Assembly (NCBI GenBank): GCA_001972305.1
Contig: BDDD01001628.1
Coordinates: 3,888-67,887, forward strand
DNA: 64,000 bases
Source of the DNA: Cephalotus follicularis
Taxonomy: Eukaryota > Streptophyta > Magnoliopsida > Oxalidales > Cephalotaceae
Direction of reading: 5' to 3'
The notes under the pieces were generated by a model. The model worked only from the letters and a program-made list of their open reading frames with translations. It was not told the origin of the DNA and searched no databases. Below are positions 23,514 to 33,769 of the stretch, piece by piece (the stretch's first letter is position 1; the number at the start of each line of letters is the position of its first letter). Made by a program: the position numbers and the translations under genes.

Positions 23514-24344
23514 AGTGGTTGTGGATCAGGCACCATTGTCGATACCTATGGTATTTGTGTTGGAAACAATTGATAACCTTTGCTGCTAAATTCGGCTACT
23601 GTTATGTTAATATCACAATAATGGTTTGTTTCATATGGTTGTAATTTGTTGTCATTGCTAGTTGTTGTTATTGGTACAGAACTATTATTCTTGTAAACAA
23701 CTTCAATGACAAATTATTTAGGACTTTTCATCATTTTAATGTTTTTATTAATTAATCATGTAATTTTATTATCAACCTAATGACATGTGTTATATGATTT
23801 TTCACTTGTATTTGATAATTGATTAATTTTATAAGCGATTTTCTTATTGTCTCGAACAACAATCAGACAAACGTAAGGATGTTGTTTTGGACAATAGGGA
23901 AAAATGTAAAGCCACCTTATGTTGTCTTTGATGAATTGTGACTGTTAATTTAACCAACGTTAATTAATGATGATAGTTCATTAAATAAAATTTATATTTT
24001 AAGTGATTAAATAATTTACATAGTGATTTTCATTTCTGCCCAACGATGATGCGAGATGATGTGTGGAACTATCATTAGTATATTATTAATCAGACCAACG
24101 TAGGGTTAATAATATAAATATACTGTTAAAAAATTTACTGAAATTTTATGTGGGTGTTAAAATAAAAATTTCAGTGTAGCTAACTGATAGCTCTACAGTT
24201 AGTTTATGTTTATAACTGATAATTGATGTATGTTTCTTTTGTGAAATTATGTAGTATATTGTAAGCATGTTAATTTATGTGATTATACTGTAGCATTTAG
24301 TCCATCTGTTATTTCTGGATATCTGTGTGATATTGAACCTCTTA
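23514..24344. other. AT-rich interval between two transposon ends
   Basis: An interval of 831 bp with no open frame and no recognisable element. Confidence 0.4.
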
Positions 24345-24460
24345 AGCTCTGTTTGGTAATTATGTGAGAAAAAGTGTTGTAGGATGGTGCTGTGGGAGAA
24401 AGTGTTGTGGGAGAAAGTTGTGCTGTGGTTGAAGCTGTTTGGTAATGCTTTACAAGAAAG
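24345..24460 (+). repeat. Internal Harbinger-type left end
   Basis: AGCTCTGTTTGGTAAT opens a left-hand end preceded by TTA. Words GTGTTGTGGGAGAAAG and GAAGCTGTTTGGTAAT follow. It pairs with 23430-23513 as an inverted repeat, but the two face away from a shared body. Confidence 0.6.
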
Positions 24461-24587
24461 TGTTTTCTGACCCAAAAAAAATATGTGCAAGTCTCCCACT
24501 AGACAAAAAGACTGCAGATTGTCCTCTGCCTCACAACCCACATCCTCACGCCATATCATATGTTGGCTTTTGCCACCCCTTTAAATA

Positions 24588-25719
24588 TGTTAAGGATTGA
24601 TATTTCGATGATTAACAAACATGAAACACTTATATGCATATTTTAATATCTTACAAACTCATCTACTTACTTGATTTTATGTCAAAAGTGTTGCAAAACT
24701 TAAAACTGCATATACAGGCAAAAACAGCCGACTACCGAATATGAACAGCCGACTGTTTAGGTTGAGTAGCCGACTGCTAAGTATAAACAGCCGACTGGAA
24801 TTACAAAGGATCCCAGCAACTGGAATTACACTCCATCCAGCGGACTGTAACAGGGGTCCAGCCGACTTCCAAGTCAAAACAGCCCACTGTCCAGATTCAC
24901 CAGCTGACTGTCACCAAATGTCAAGATTAGACCAGTAGCTTTTTGGAAGTCATTTCTACCTCCACCAGCCGACTGGAACAGAGCACCAGCCGACTATTTT
25001 GGAAAAACAACCGACTGTCAAATTGAACCAGCTGACTGCCTTCTCCAACGACTATAATTAGAAATATGCACAAACAGCTCCAGCTGACTGCCATGAAAAT
25101 CCAGTCGACTGGATTGGGTTAGATGTTTAAAAATAGATCCGTTGGAGCTTGTCTATTTAAGCAAAAGTGAGCTATCATTCCAAAGACGTGATAGCGAGAC
25201 AACACTTAATTCTTCCAAGCAACTCAACAACAATCCTACATCTTTCAAATCACTACCGAAGCTTGTCTCAAGTACTGTAAAATCTATTTTAGAGAGCTAT
25301 CACTTGTAAGCTTTACTAAGCAATATCCAACCTTTGAGAGGTTATTGTAAATAACATAAAACATCCTTACAGTCTTTTATTGTATAAGGGGAGTGAACCC
25401 TTAGTGAGATAATCAATGGGAGTGAACCCTTAGTAGGATTATCGGAGGCGAGTGAACCCTTGTAAGGTGTTTTCTTTGATTTGCACCCGCAATCCAAAAT
25501 CAAAGGTTACTAGTGGTTTCTAGTGGAAACTCAAGGAGCTACCTTGAGAAAAGTGGATGTAGGCAAGAGTTAAGTCGAACCACTCTAAAACCGTGTTTGC
25601 AATCTCTCTAACTCTCTCTCTTTATTACTTGTGAAATTGTTTTAGTTGTTCTTGATTGCTTATTTGATTCTTGTTTATTTGTTTGATTTCCATTAGTTTA
25701 ATTTATTATTCCGCAAACA
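24588..25719 (+). repeat. Solo LTR, SIRE/Maximus-like copia, 1.13 kb
   Basis: It starts TGTTAAGGATTG and ends TTCCGCAAACA, with flanks AAATA (24583-24587) and ATATA (25720-25724) as a 4-of-5 target duplication. The 3' part holds the AAGTGGATGTAGGC and GAACCACT words typical of SIRE LTR ends. At 24720-25110 there are seven exact GCCGAC words in direct orientation plus variants, upstream of a weak TATA-like TATTTAAG near 25153. Repeated AGTGAACCCTTAGT units occur at 25390-25460. Confidence 0.8.
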
Positions 25720-25724
25720 ATATA

Positions 25725-26324
25725 ACTTTAGAAGGTTTCCATATAGGTTTTTCATCACATAACGCAAACCCAACATGCACACACCCGTCTAGCCATGGCC
25801 ATAGACCCACCACGAACAACCACACCCTTGACCAGATCAGACCCACAATGCACAACACCAGATCATCACACAACCCCTGCATCGCATAGCTTCACCTTTA
25901 TCACAGCAACGCTAGCAAGCCCAACTCTCGCCAGTCAAAGTCAGCAATCACCAGTACCAGCTACGCTACAAACATACCAGATACTCCAGCGCATCATCGC
26001 AAACCCATGACACCGCCAACAATCAACGCCAACCACAACCATCACCATAGGGACGCCAGCAACGCCACAACGTCCTTGCATCATCCTCACCACTTTCAGC
26101 ACCAATTACTTATTACTGTTCATTAATTCAGTCAAATACCATAGGATATAACTCTTACAAGTGTCAAGACATTCCCAATTTGAGTTCCAAAATCATTCAA
26201 CAATTAACAACGGCAACAGTGTCGACTGGCGACACTATTGCTGGCTGCGATGATGGGGATACTGGTGTGGTGCGTGGCTGGGTCTAGTGCTATGGAAGGG
26301 TGTGGGTATGTGAAGAGGATTGGT
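25725..26324. other. Harbinger right arm, no gene
   Basis: C- and A-rich sequence (CCACAACC-type words) before the subterminal repeats. The short open frames at 25671-26010 show no homology I recognise. From about 26160 it mirrors the left arm. Confidence 0.45.
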
Positions 26325-26468
26325 AGAGAGAGGGATGAAGCGTGAGAGAGATGGGGGTGAGGGAGAGAGGAGAGAGGAGAACGCAGAGAACGCGTTAGAG
26401 AGAGGGATGAAGCGTGAGAGAGATGGGGGTGAGGGAGAGAGGAGAGAGGAGAACGCAGAGAACGCGTT
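26325..26468 (+). repeat. 72-bp tandem duplication in Harbinger arm
   Basis: Two near-identical purine-rich units (AGAGAGAGGGATGAAGCG through AACGCGTT) lie end to end. The overlapping open frames at 26204-26692 and 26320-26529 are a by-product of the repeat. Confidence 0.8.
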
Positions 26469-26587
26469 AAATTTAACGCGTTCTCAAGCCTTAATGTTTG
26501 AAATAGCGTTTTCCACAACTGTGTTTTAATTTTTTTACCAAACGCCTCAAAACAGTGTTTTGTCAAAATAGCTTTCCCAAAACTGTG

Positions 26588-26621
26588 TTTGGTAACGCAA
26601 AACTCGTTACCAAACGCAGCT
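26588..26621 (-). repeat. Harbinger right terminal inverted repeat
   Basis: Inverted copy of 4975-5008 with two mismatches, followed by TTA at 26622-26624. Confidence 0.85.
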
Positions 26622-27770
26622 TTAATGAGACTAACTTTCTCACTTGGAAAGAGCAAGTTGGCATTGTTTTGGGTGTGATGAATTTGGAACATGCATTACG
26701 AATGATGCTCCCGTTGTTATTACAGCCCAAAGCATTAATGATCAAAAGGCCGCTTATGAAAATTGGAAGCAGTCTAATTGCATATCCCTTATGATAATGA
26801 AAAGCTCCATATTTGTGGCAATTAGAGGAGCAATTCCTGATTCCAACAATGCCAAGACTTACCTTACTTTTGTGGAAGAGCAATTTAAGAGTTCTTCTAA
26901 AGCTCATGCAAGTATCCTTATAATGAAAATTCTTATCACCAGGTATGATAGGACTAGTGGTGTGCGTGAGCATATTATGATGATGAATGACATAGCCTCT
27001 AAATTTAAGGGCATCAAAATGGAAATCTCATAGGGTTTTCTCGTTTATTTGATTATGACTTCTTTACCTGCGCAATTTGGTCATTTCAAGATCAACTATA
27101 ACACATAGAAAGAGAAGTGGAAAATAACGAGTTGATTGCCATGTGTGTCCGAGAAGAGGAAAGGCTTAAGATTGAAAGGCTTGATTTTGCCCACTTTGCA
27201 ACTGCTAGCCAAAGAGAAAGAAATCCAAAGGCATTGACGAAAATAAAATAAAAGTGGATTAGGGCAAAATTGATGAATAAAGCAAGTGCATATGGTACGA
27301 AGCTTGTGCAAGCTCCTACGTGTCATTTTTGTAAGAAGTTTGGACACCTAAGGAAGGACTGTACAGGATTCAAAGACTGGCTCGCTAAAAGGGAAATAAT
27401 TTTAATTTTATGATTTATGAATCCCTTTTAATTGATGCTCCCTCAAATACATGGTGGGTTGAAACTGGTGCCACTGCACACATTACTAATTCTATGCAGG
27501 GATTCCTTACCATGGGAAGCTCCTAAAGGGTAAGCGAAACCTTAAAGTTGCTAATAGAGTGGAGGCTGATGTTGAAGTTGTTGGAACTCTTCGTTTAGTT
27601 TTGAAGAGTGGTTTTCTCCTCCACTTATATGATGTAGTTTATGTTCCTTATTTGAGATGAAATTTAATATCCGTATCCATACTTGACGCTTATGATTTAT
27701 CGTTTAAGTTTAGTAAAGAAGGATTTAAACTTGTAAGCCCTGCGCCTTGTATAAATTGTCGTATTAAATG
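26622..27770 (+). CDS. Copia gag and start of protease region
   Basis: It picks up within copia gag right after the Harbinger (NETNFLTWKEQVG at about 26625). The UBN2-type gag follows (VAIRGAIPDSNNAKTYL near 26820, VREHIMMMNDIASKF near 26965), then a CCHC knuckle CHFCKKFGHLRKDC at 27321-27362, then WWVETGATAHITNSMQGF near 27450, which is the protease active-site neighbourhood. Recognisable sequence fades at about 27770, where the next LTR begins. Broken. Confidence 0.82.
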
Positions 27771-28647
27771 ATAATGTGCAATGGTATGGTAACATGACAT
27801 GTGTTCACCACAACCTCTTGCCATGTGTCCTACATTCATTATTAATCAAGTGGCTTCTATAAGAAGATTCCGGACACTAAGAGAGGGGCATCATCTCTCA
27901 TTCCCCGATTATTCTCACTCACTCGCCTCCTGTTAGAGAGAGACAGGGAGAGAGGGAGTTAGAGATTGAGAAAGCTCGAATTAGAGCAAGGAAGATTCGT
28001 TGAACTCATGGCAGAGTGTAGAGCCTGAAGGAAGAAGTAGATCGAGGTTTTAGCAACAAAGTTCCTCAAGATCTGCAATTATCGAGGTAGGCACTACTTA
28101 TATGACTGAACTCATAGATATAATTGCCTTGAATGATGTATGTTGTTATGAACTGATAGATCAGAGCTAGATGAATAATTTAGGAGCCCTGGTCCGCTTA
28201 ATAGCATACTATAATAGATATCAAAGAAAGGATGGAGATTTTGAGGTTATAGACCCAAATCTCTTCTCTCCGCTGATTGTGAATCCACAAGTATGGATCT
28301 TAGTGATGAAGTTAATTTTGAGTAGTAGCAACCACTGGAGCTTATGGATTGAATTGAACTGCAATGGTTATAAGTCCTTATCGATGTTCTGCAAAGACGA
28401 CAACGTTGGCACTTTGCTTATGGGATAACAATTGACGCCAAGAGCAATTGTCACATGTAAACCTCCAAGGCAGAGGTCAGACCTGGAGCAAAAGATTTAA
28501 GGTAGATCTAGGAAAGCTAAGGCAGACCTCGGTGCTTAGCGCCTTGTTCTCTGCTAATCACCTTGTTTTCAACCCCCAGCTATTCCTACACTCAATTGGG
28601 TTCCATAGGAAGCCTCCCTATGGCTGTATAATCTATGGAAACCTCCT

Positions 28648-28862
28648 TTATCGGTTAGGACCTTCGAGAACTAGTAATCATATCGTTATCGGCTAGCACC
28701 TTCGGGAACTAGTAATCGTATCGGTTAGGACCTTCAGGAACTAGTAATCGTATCGGTTAGGACCTTTAGGAACTAGTAATCGTATCGTTATCGGCTAGGA
28801 CCTTTGGGAACTAGTAATTGTATTGTTATCGGCTAGGACCATCGGGAACTAGTAATCGTATC
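28648..28862 (+). repeat. Tandem repeat, 34- or 40-bp units
   Basis: About six units on the pattern TAGGACCTTCGGGAACTAG then TAATCGTATCG. They alternate between a short form and one with an added TTATCG. Confidence 0.85.
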
Positions 28863-28875
28863 ATCAAAGAACTCC

Positions 28876-29020
28876 ATATGTGAAGGCAGACCTTTGTGCA
28901 TGAAGGCAGACCTCCATATGTGAAGGCAGACCTCCGTGCGTGAAGGTAGACCTCCATATGTGAAGGAAAACCTCGTACGAAGGCAGACCACGCGCTAGAA
29001 GGTAGACCTCGGAGGTAGAG
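28876..29020 (+). repeat. Tandem repeat, about 20-bp units
   Basis: About seven imperfect units of GAAGGCAGACCTCCATATGT. Confidence 0.8.
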
Positions 29021-29932
29021 GTCAGACTACGTGAATCCTTCTCTGAAGCAGATGGTTTCAAATATGAACCTTCCAAGGGGTTTTATAGTTAAAGACCTAT
29101 AGGGTCTCTGACTTGACAGTATTGTTAAGTCTTGACGAGATAGTCTACTTCCAACCTTCACTAAGTCATGGAGGGTTGACCAGACCAGGGATATCTCATC
29201 CCCTTCCTTTCAGTACTAGTAGTGCGTGGATGATAGTGATGCTACCTTGAGCCGAGGAGGCCGAGGTATGCTTCTCTGCTACTTTGAGCCAAGAAGGCAG
29301 GAGCACTTATGCTTGTTGACTCCTTTACCTACAACACCTAGAGTGTGTAGGAGGTTGGAAGTCCTCTGCCCGCTCATACTTTGTGAATATAGAGTATAGA
29401 TCGGCAGAGTAGTGTGTAGGTCGGCAGAGTAGTGCATAGAAGGGTGAAAGTCCTCTGTCTACTCTTACCTTGTGAATATATGTACCTCCAGACGACTTCG
29501 GGTTAGTCTGGGTAATGCCTGTAGGCCAAAAAGGGTATGAATGATGACTTCTATGATATGTATACAACAATCAGGGGTAGGTACATATGATATATCGAAG
29601 TGACTAGATGGGCCACATTGGAGAGCAGGGCGTCCTCTGCAGTGCAGTTCCTTCCATTTATACCTACATTGTATAAGAGACTTAATGTTAAGAATGATTG
29701 TACTTCAGTGATATGTGACTTGCTGACTTGTGGCCGTGCTATTGATATAAGATGATGTATATTATTGGGGCTATCCACGCCAGATATGAATGATCATATT
29801 CTGCATACGTGCTTATATATTGAAGTTTTAGATTTATTGCCTATTTTGGATGGTGATGATTGATTGGTATGGATGGCATGTCACGTGTTGGACCATGGGG
29901 TCCTCCTCCTAGTTTGGGGCGTGACTGTTTGG

Positions 29933-29944
29933 TGGTATCAGAGC
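29933..29944 (+). other. Primer-binding site, tRNA-iMet
   Basis: TGGTATCAGAGC directly after the LTR end. Confidence 0.9.
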
Positions 29945-30089
29945 ATAAACTATGCTGGATATGCCAAGATAGGATCCTTGGCAGTTACAATTGTGAATGA
30001 TTGATTGGATTAAGTGTTGCTTCAATTATTTTGGAGTTGCGGATATGACAAGTGGATATTTGACCCCTTTTCTCTTATATAAGGTAGGT

Positions 30090-31597
30090 ATGGAAGGTCA
30101 TCGTGGAAGAGCTGCAAGAAGAACTGGGGTCGGGCCGTCGACCAGACATACCCGAGCCAATAAAGGCAATGAAAAACAGGGAGCTGAGAATGTGGCCCCA
30201 AAAGCAGAATTTGTTACTCCTTCTGAAGAGTAGCCTAGAGATTATATGAGAAAGATGCATTCCATGATGACCCAGATGAATGAATTAATGCAAAGACAAG
30301 CGGCTGCAGCAGAGCAAACCTCAGCTGTAAGACCAACTATATGGGCAGAAGCAATAGTTTGACTAGCTGCTCGTGCTACACCGAGGGTAGATCCCTTGGT
30401 TAAGTTTTTGCAGTTAAATCCTCCAGCATTTACAGGGGATTCAGATGTTGTGGATGCTGAGAGATGGCTAATGCAGATAGAGAAAATCTTCAGAGTCTTG
30501 GGATGTTTAGACTCAGAGAAGGTTGCTTTTGCCACTTTCATGCTACAGGGCAAAGCAGAACATTGGTAGAGGATGGTTGATGCCTCATGGGAAGAATCAG
30601 GGCTACCCAATTCATGGGACAAGTTTAGAACAAAATTCATGAGAAATACTTCCCCGAGGCCCAAGTTGACAAAAATGAGGCCGAATTTCTTGGCGTAAAA
30701 CAAGTATACATAATAGTGGCCCAGTACGAGGCCAAGTTTATTGAGTTGTCGAGGATAGCTCCTCATGTGGTTGGCATTGAAGCAAGGAAGGCCAAGAGGT
30801 TTCTTGGTGGACTTAGACCAAATATTGGACATAAGCTAGTGTCTATGCGATTGATATCCTTTTTTGAGTTGGCTAGTAGAGCTAGAGATGTTGAGGCAGT
30901 AGCAGAAGAACTACGTAATTTAAGGATCCAGACCAAAAGCCCCAGGCCTGCTTGGTCAGACTGGCAACCAGGAAGGAGCTCTGGGAGCAGTAATAAATCC
31001 CAGAGGTCAGGAAATAGCAGCACAAGTCGAGGTGGCTTACCTCAGAGCATCGATAGTCCACCCAGTTTTTCAGAACAGGGGGAACAGTTTGGAAGTCCGC
31101 CGTAGAGGAGTGGAGGAGAGGGCTCCCGTCAGAGGGAACAGAAGAGGATTGTTGCTCAGGGTGGTCGTTCTAGACTCTCCAGTGGCGGCGGTCAGGCTTC
31201 CTTTGATCCGTGCGTGCATTGTCACCGCACTAATCACATGTCTGAGGATTGTTAGTGAAAGGCCGACAAGTGCATTATCTGTTGAGCTCCAGACCACATG
31301 GCTAGGAATTGTCCCTATGATAGGTTTGGTGTAGGGTATCCGCATAGTCAAAGTTTGAGTAGATCCCAAGGAGGATCTCAGCAGAACCTGAGTATCGGTT
31401 ATCAGCAGAGCAATGGTCCTAGACAGCAGTACCAGGGGTCGTCCTAGCACTAATTCACCTTCTACAGTGTGGGGAGATTGTGGTAAGCAGCCTATGGGAT
31501 TGGCACCTACCGTGCAGGGTAGAGTTTATGCCATGGATCAGAGAGCTGCTGCGGGATCAGCTTTAGTTGCTGAAGGTACGGAGCAAGAACATCGCCT
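30090..31597 (+). CDS. gag region (gypsy)
   Basis: It begins MEGHRGRAARRTG at 30090. A Met/Gln-rich segment follows, then the Ty3 gag domain (LNPPAFTGDSDVVDAERW near 30415, MAQYEAKFIELSRIAPHV near 30716, ARKAKRFLGGLRP), a Ser/Gly/Gln-rich linker, and a knuckle-like CVHCHRTNHMSEDC near 31213. Protease is not reached before the copia LTR. Broken in several frames. Confidence 0.8.
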
Positions 31598-33592
31598 TGA
31601 TTAAAGCTTTATGGCAGTACCATGGACTCAAAGAGCGCAGCGGAAGCATTGGAAGATGTCAGAGTATTTTACCTTCATTGTTTTGACCTTAAGGAATCTC
31701 GAAACGAGATTTCTTTAGGGAGCACACAGGAAAAACAGGCCATTGTATTCTCTCTCTCACAATGCTCACAAAGAGAAGATTGGGATTGACAAAGATTTTC
31801 GATAACAATACACCCTAGGTTAGCTTCAAAACTTGGTGAATAACTCAATGAAAGGATCTGCTTAGTGTGTAGCAAGTTCGACTCTTTTGCCCAGCAAAAT
31901 CAGATTGTCTCTTTTATGCCTACCTTCCTCTCTCCCTTTTGTTGCACGCCTAGCCCCGCTCAAAGCGCACACACAATTGCACCCACTCTTAGATCATGGT
32001 CCTTCCTCTACGGAAAAACCATCCCATGATCTCGGACGTGCTTCCTTCCACTTTCCAAGAGGTGAAGAACGCTGGTAATGGGAGAGAGAAAACGTGCGCA
32101 TGTCGTGTGTCCGATCAAAGCACCCACGTTTCGTACTAAGTGTTGACACATTCTACAAAGGCATCGACGCTTTGACGGGCTAAACGTTGACGCCTTTCCA
32201 AAAGGGTATCGACGCTTAGATGGAGCTAAGCGTTGACGCTTTTCCAAAAGCATCGATGCTTAAACAGGCTAGTCAAAAGTTTCAGTCCAACTCTTACTTA
32301 AATGAGTCCTACTCATTTTAGTGGTGCCACATATCCCTTCGAATATTGATTAAATAAGATCCAACAAATGTGTCACCACAAATTGCAAAATTCATCTAAC
32401 CAATATTTGATTTTATAAATATCACCAAAACTTAAATATGTCCAACATATTTATGAAGAAATCATTATCGGACATGGACCCTTTAAAAATCTCAGTTAGA
32501 ATCTGTGGTGTTCATAAATTACCGAAATACCCCTAGGGTTAGGTTAAGCCATTCTAAATAGTCCCAACATATTTAAAATGCTTCCGGACTAGTATTCAAT
32601 ATTATCCAGATGAAAAATTAATCTAAATAATTTTCTCATAATTTATTACACACCGCCGTAACGCAATACTTTCTAAGTCGTCGGCGTGTACTATAATCCC
32701 TTGTCATACTTAGTCCCGATTGACGCATAGGGTAAGGATATGTGTCAACCCTAGATAATACCTCAATGCCTAAAATATCTGATCATTACTAGGACCTTTG
32801 GTAGACTCTCCGAAAATCTAGTTTCCAGTCCACCTTAACCTTGGTCAAGGATTTCATAAGTCTAAAGTACAATCAGACCATAATAGAGCTGATCACCTTC
32901 GCTCGGGTGTGACAATCCCATATTGCACACTCGCTTATATTCGTACAGATTATATCATATCCAAAGACCACCTGATTGCTAGCCCTGCACAAGAACTGGG
33001 TAAGGTGGAGATCAAAGCATAACCGTCTCCATACAATATAGAGCAGTCGCTCAGGTCTAAGGATCAGACGAGTTCGAGAACTCGCTAAGTGACTAACACT
33101 TATACACAACCGCAACAAGTAGGAGTCACTACTGACATGAGAATAACAACTATCAAAATAGTGTCTCATACGCGAATCCTGTTCAGTGTACACGCTCCTA
33201 GAGTGCACCCCGTATTTGCTATAGTGTCGCAACATAGATAGTAGTGAGAGAATCCATCCTCCAATTCCAAAAGTAGACAACATACGCGCAAGTCTATCCG
33301 GTTCACTAATGCCCACAAAGTGAACCTATGACTTGGAACTAATTCGACATAAGGAATAAGGTAGCCAATCTTACTACCTCCATGCTTGGCATGCAACCTT
33401 ATGTCAGGGCATCACAAGCTAAGTACATTTATATTAACTATTTCGATTATATGATAAAACACAAGTGATATTGCCATATAAATTATAAACAAAATAGCAC
33501 ATATCATATATTTGGAATAAGACTGTTTATATACAGAGATAGGTCCGATACAAAAACCCATCCAATGGCTTGTCGGGTCACCCTATCTAACA
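31598..33592 (-). repeat. 3' LTR of left copia copy, 1.99 kb
   Basis: In element sense it starts TGTTAGATAGGG next to AAGTGGGAGAT and ends ..TTAATCA. It is homologous to 41611-43792 with clear divergence, perhaps 10-15 percent by eye, except for a 108-bp block (32990-33097) that is identical. Cys/Ser-rich open frames here (33316-32873) are LTR frames. GTTGACGC/ATCGACGC words lie at 32130-32270. Confidence 0.8.
32990..33097 (-). other. 108-bp LTR block identical to 42099-42206
   Basis: Reverse complement of 42099-42206 with no differences in 108 bases. It includes a hairpin CGAGTTC-TC-GAACTCG. Confidence 0.85.
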
Positions 33593-33769
33593 ATCTCCCA
33601 CTTGACTCAAGCCATGAACTCCTATAGCCTAGACCCATCGTCCCACGATGATGCTCCAAAGCCTTGGTGCCCATTGCCTTGGTTAGTGGATCTGCTGTGT
33701 TCTCCTCTGAGGAGACCCTCTCAAGCTGAATATCTCCCCTACCAATAATCTCTCGAATGAAATGATAGC

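Larger units (their letters stand above)
4975..26621 (+). mobile_element. PIF/Harbinger DNA transposon, nested insertions
   Basis: Terminal inverted repeats starting AGCTGCGTTTGGTAAC lie at 4975-5008 and 26588-26621 (32 of 34 bases match), flanked by TTA on both sides (4972-4974 and 26622-26624), as expected for the superfamily. The subterminal 300-450 bp at both ends are also similar in inverted orientation, sharing runs around ACGCGTTCTC. Inside lie the two genes this superfamily carries: a Myb/SANT-like protein (20200-21092) and a DDE transposase (21694-23062), both broken. Without the Tekay element (5441-18240) and the SIRE solo LTR the element is about 7.7 kb. Internal Harbinger-type ends at 23430-24460 suggest a further damaged copy inside. 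Confidence 0.8.
4198..27770 (+). mobile_element. Ty1/copia element split by the Harbinger
   Basis: The 5' LTR (4198-4507), a decayed primer site and a leader lie left of the Harbinger element. Copia gag begins directly after the Harbinger target duplication at 26622 and continues to about 27770. The orientation and order of parts on both sides agree, so this is one element opened by the DNA transposon. No pol beyond the start of the protease region and no 3' LTR were found; it is broken in several places. It is the oldest layer of this nest. Confidence 0.75.
27770..29926 (+). repeat. 5' LTR of gypsy element, about 2.15 kb
   Basis: The right edge is fixed by GGGGCGTGACT followed by the primer site; the left edge is only approximate. 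It contains two minisatellites (28648-28862 and 28876-29020). The 82-85 codon open frames at 28171-28696 show no known domain. Confidence 0.6.
27770..31597 (+). mobile_element. Gypsy element, 5' half
   Basis: LTR (about 27770-29926), primer site (29933-29944) and gag (30090-31597) lie in plus orientation. They stop where a copia LTR begins at 31598. The gag is homologous to the one at 1-756 (NPPAFTGDSD, AERWLMQIEKIFRVL). Pol and 3' LTR are absent, which fits the deletion inferred at 40437. Broken in several places. Confidence 0.8.

Noticed and set aside
24345-26600. A separate host gene from scattered 60-160 codon frames
   Set aside because: Frames fall in a solo LTR, a purine-rich 72-bp duplication and a Harbinger arm; no splice-linked domain was seen.
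32873-33316. 147-codon open frame in the copia LTR as a genuine gene
   Set aside because: The frame is not kept along the other LTR copy; only the 108-bp identical block is shared, which is reported separately as a possible cis element.
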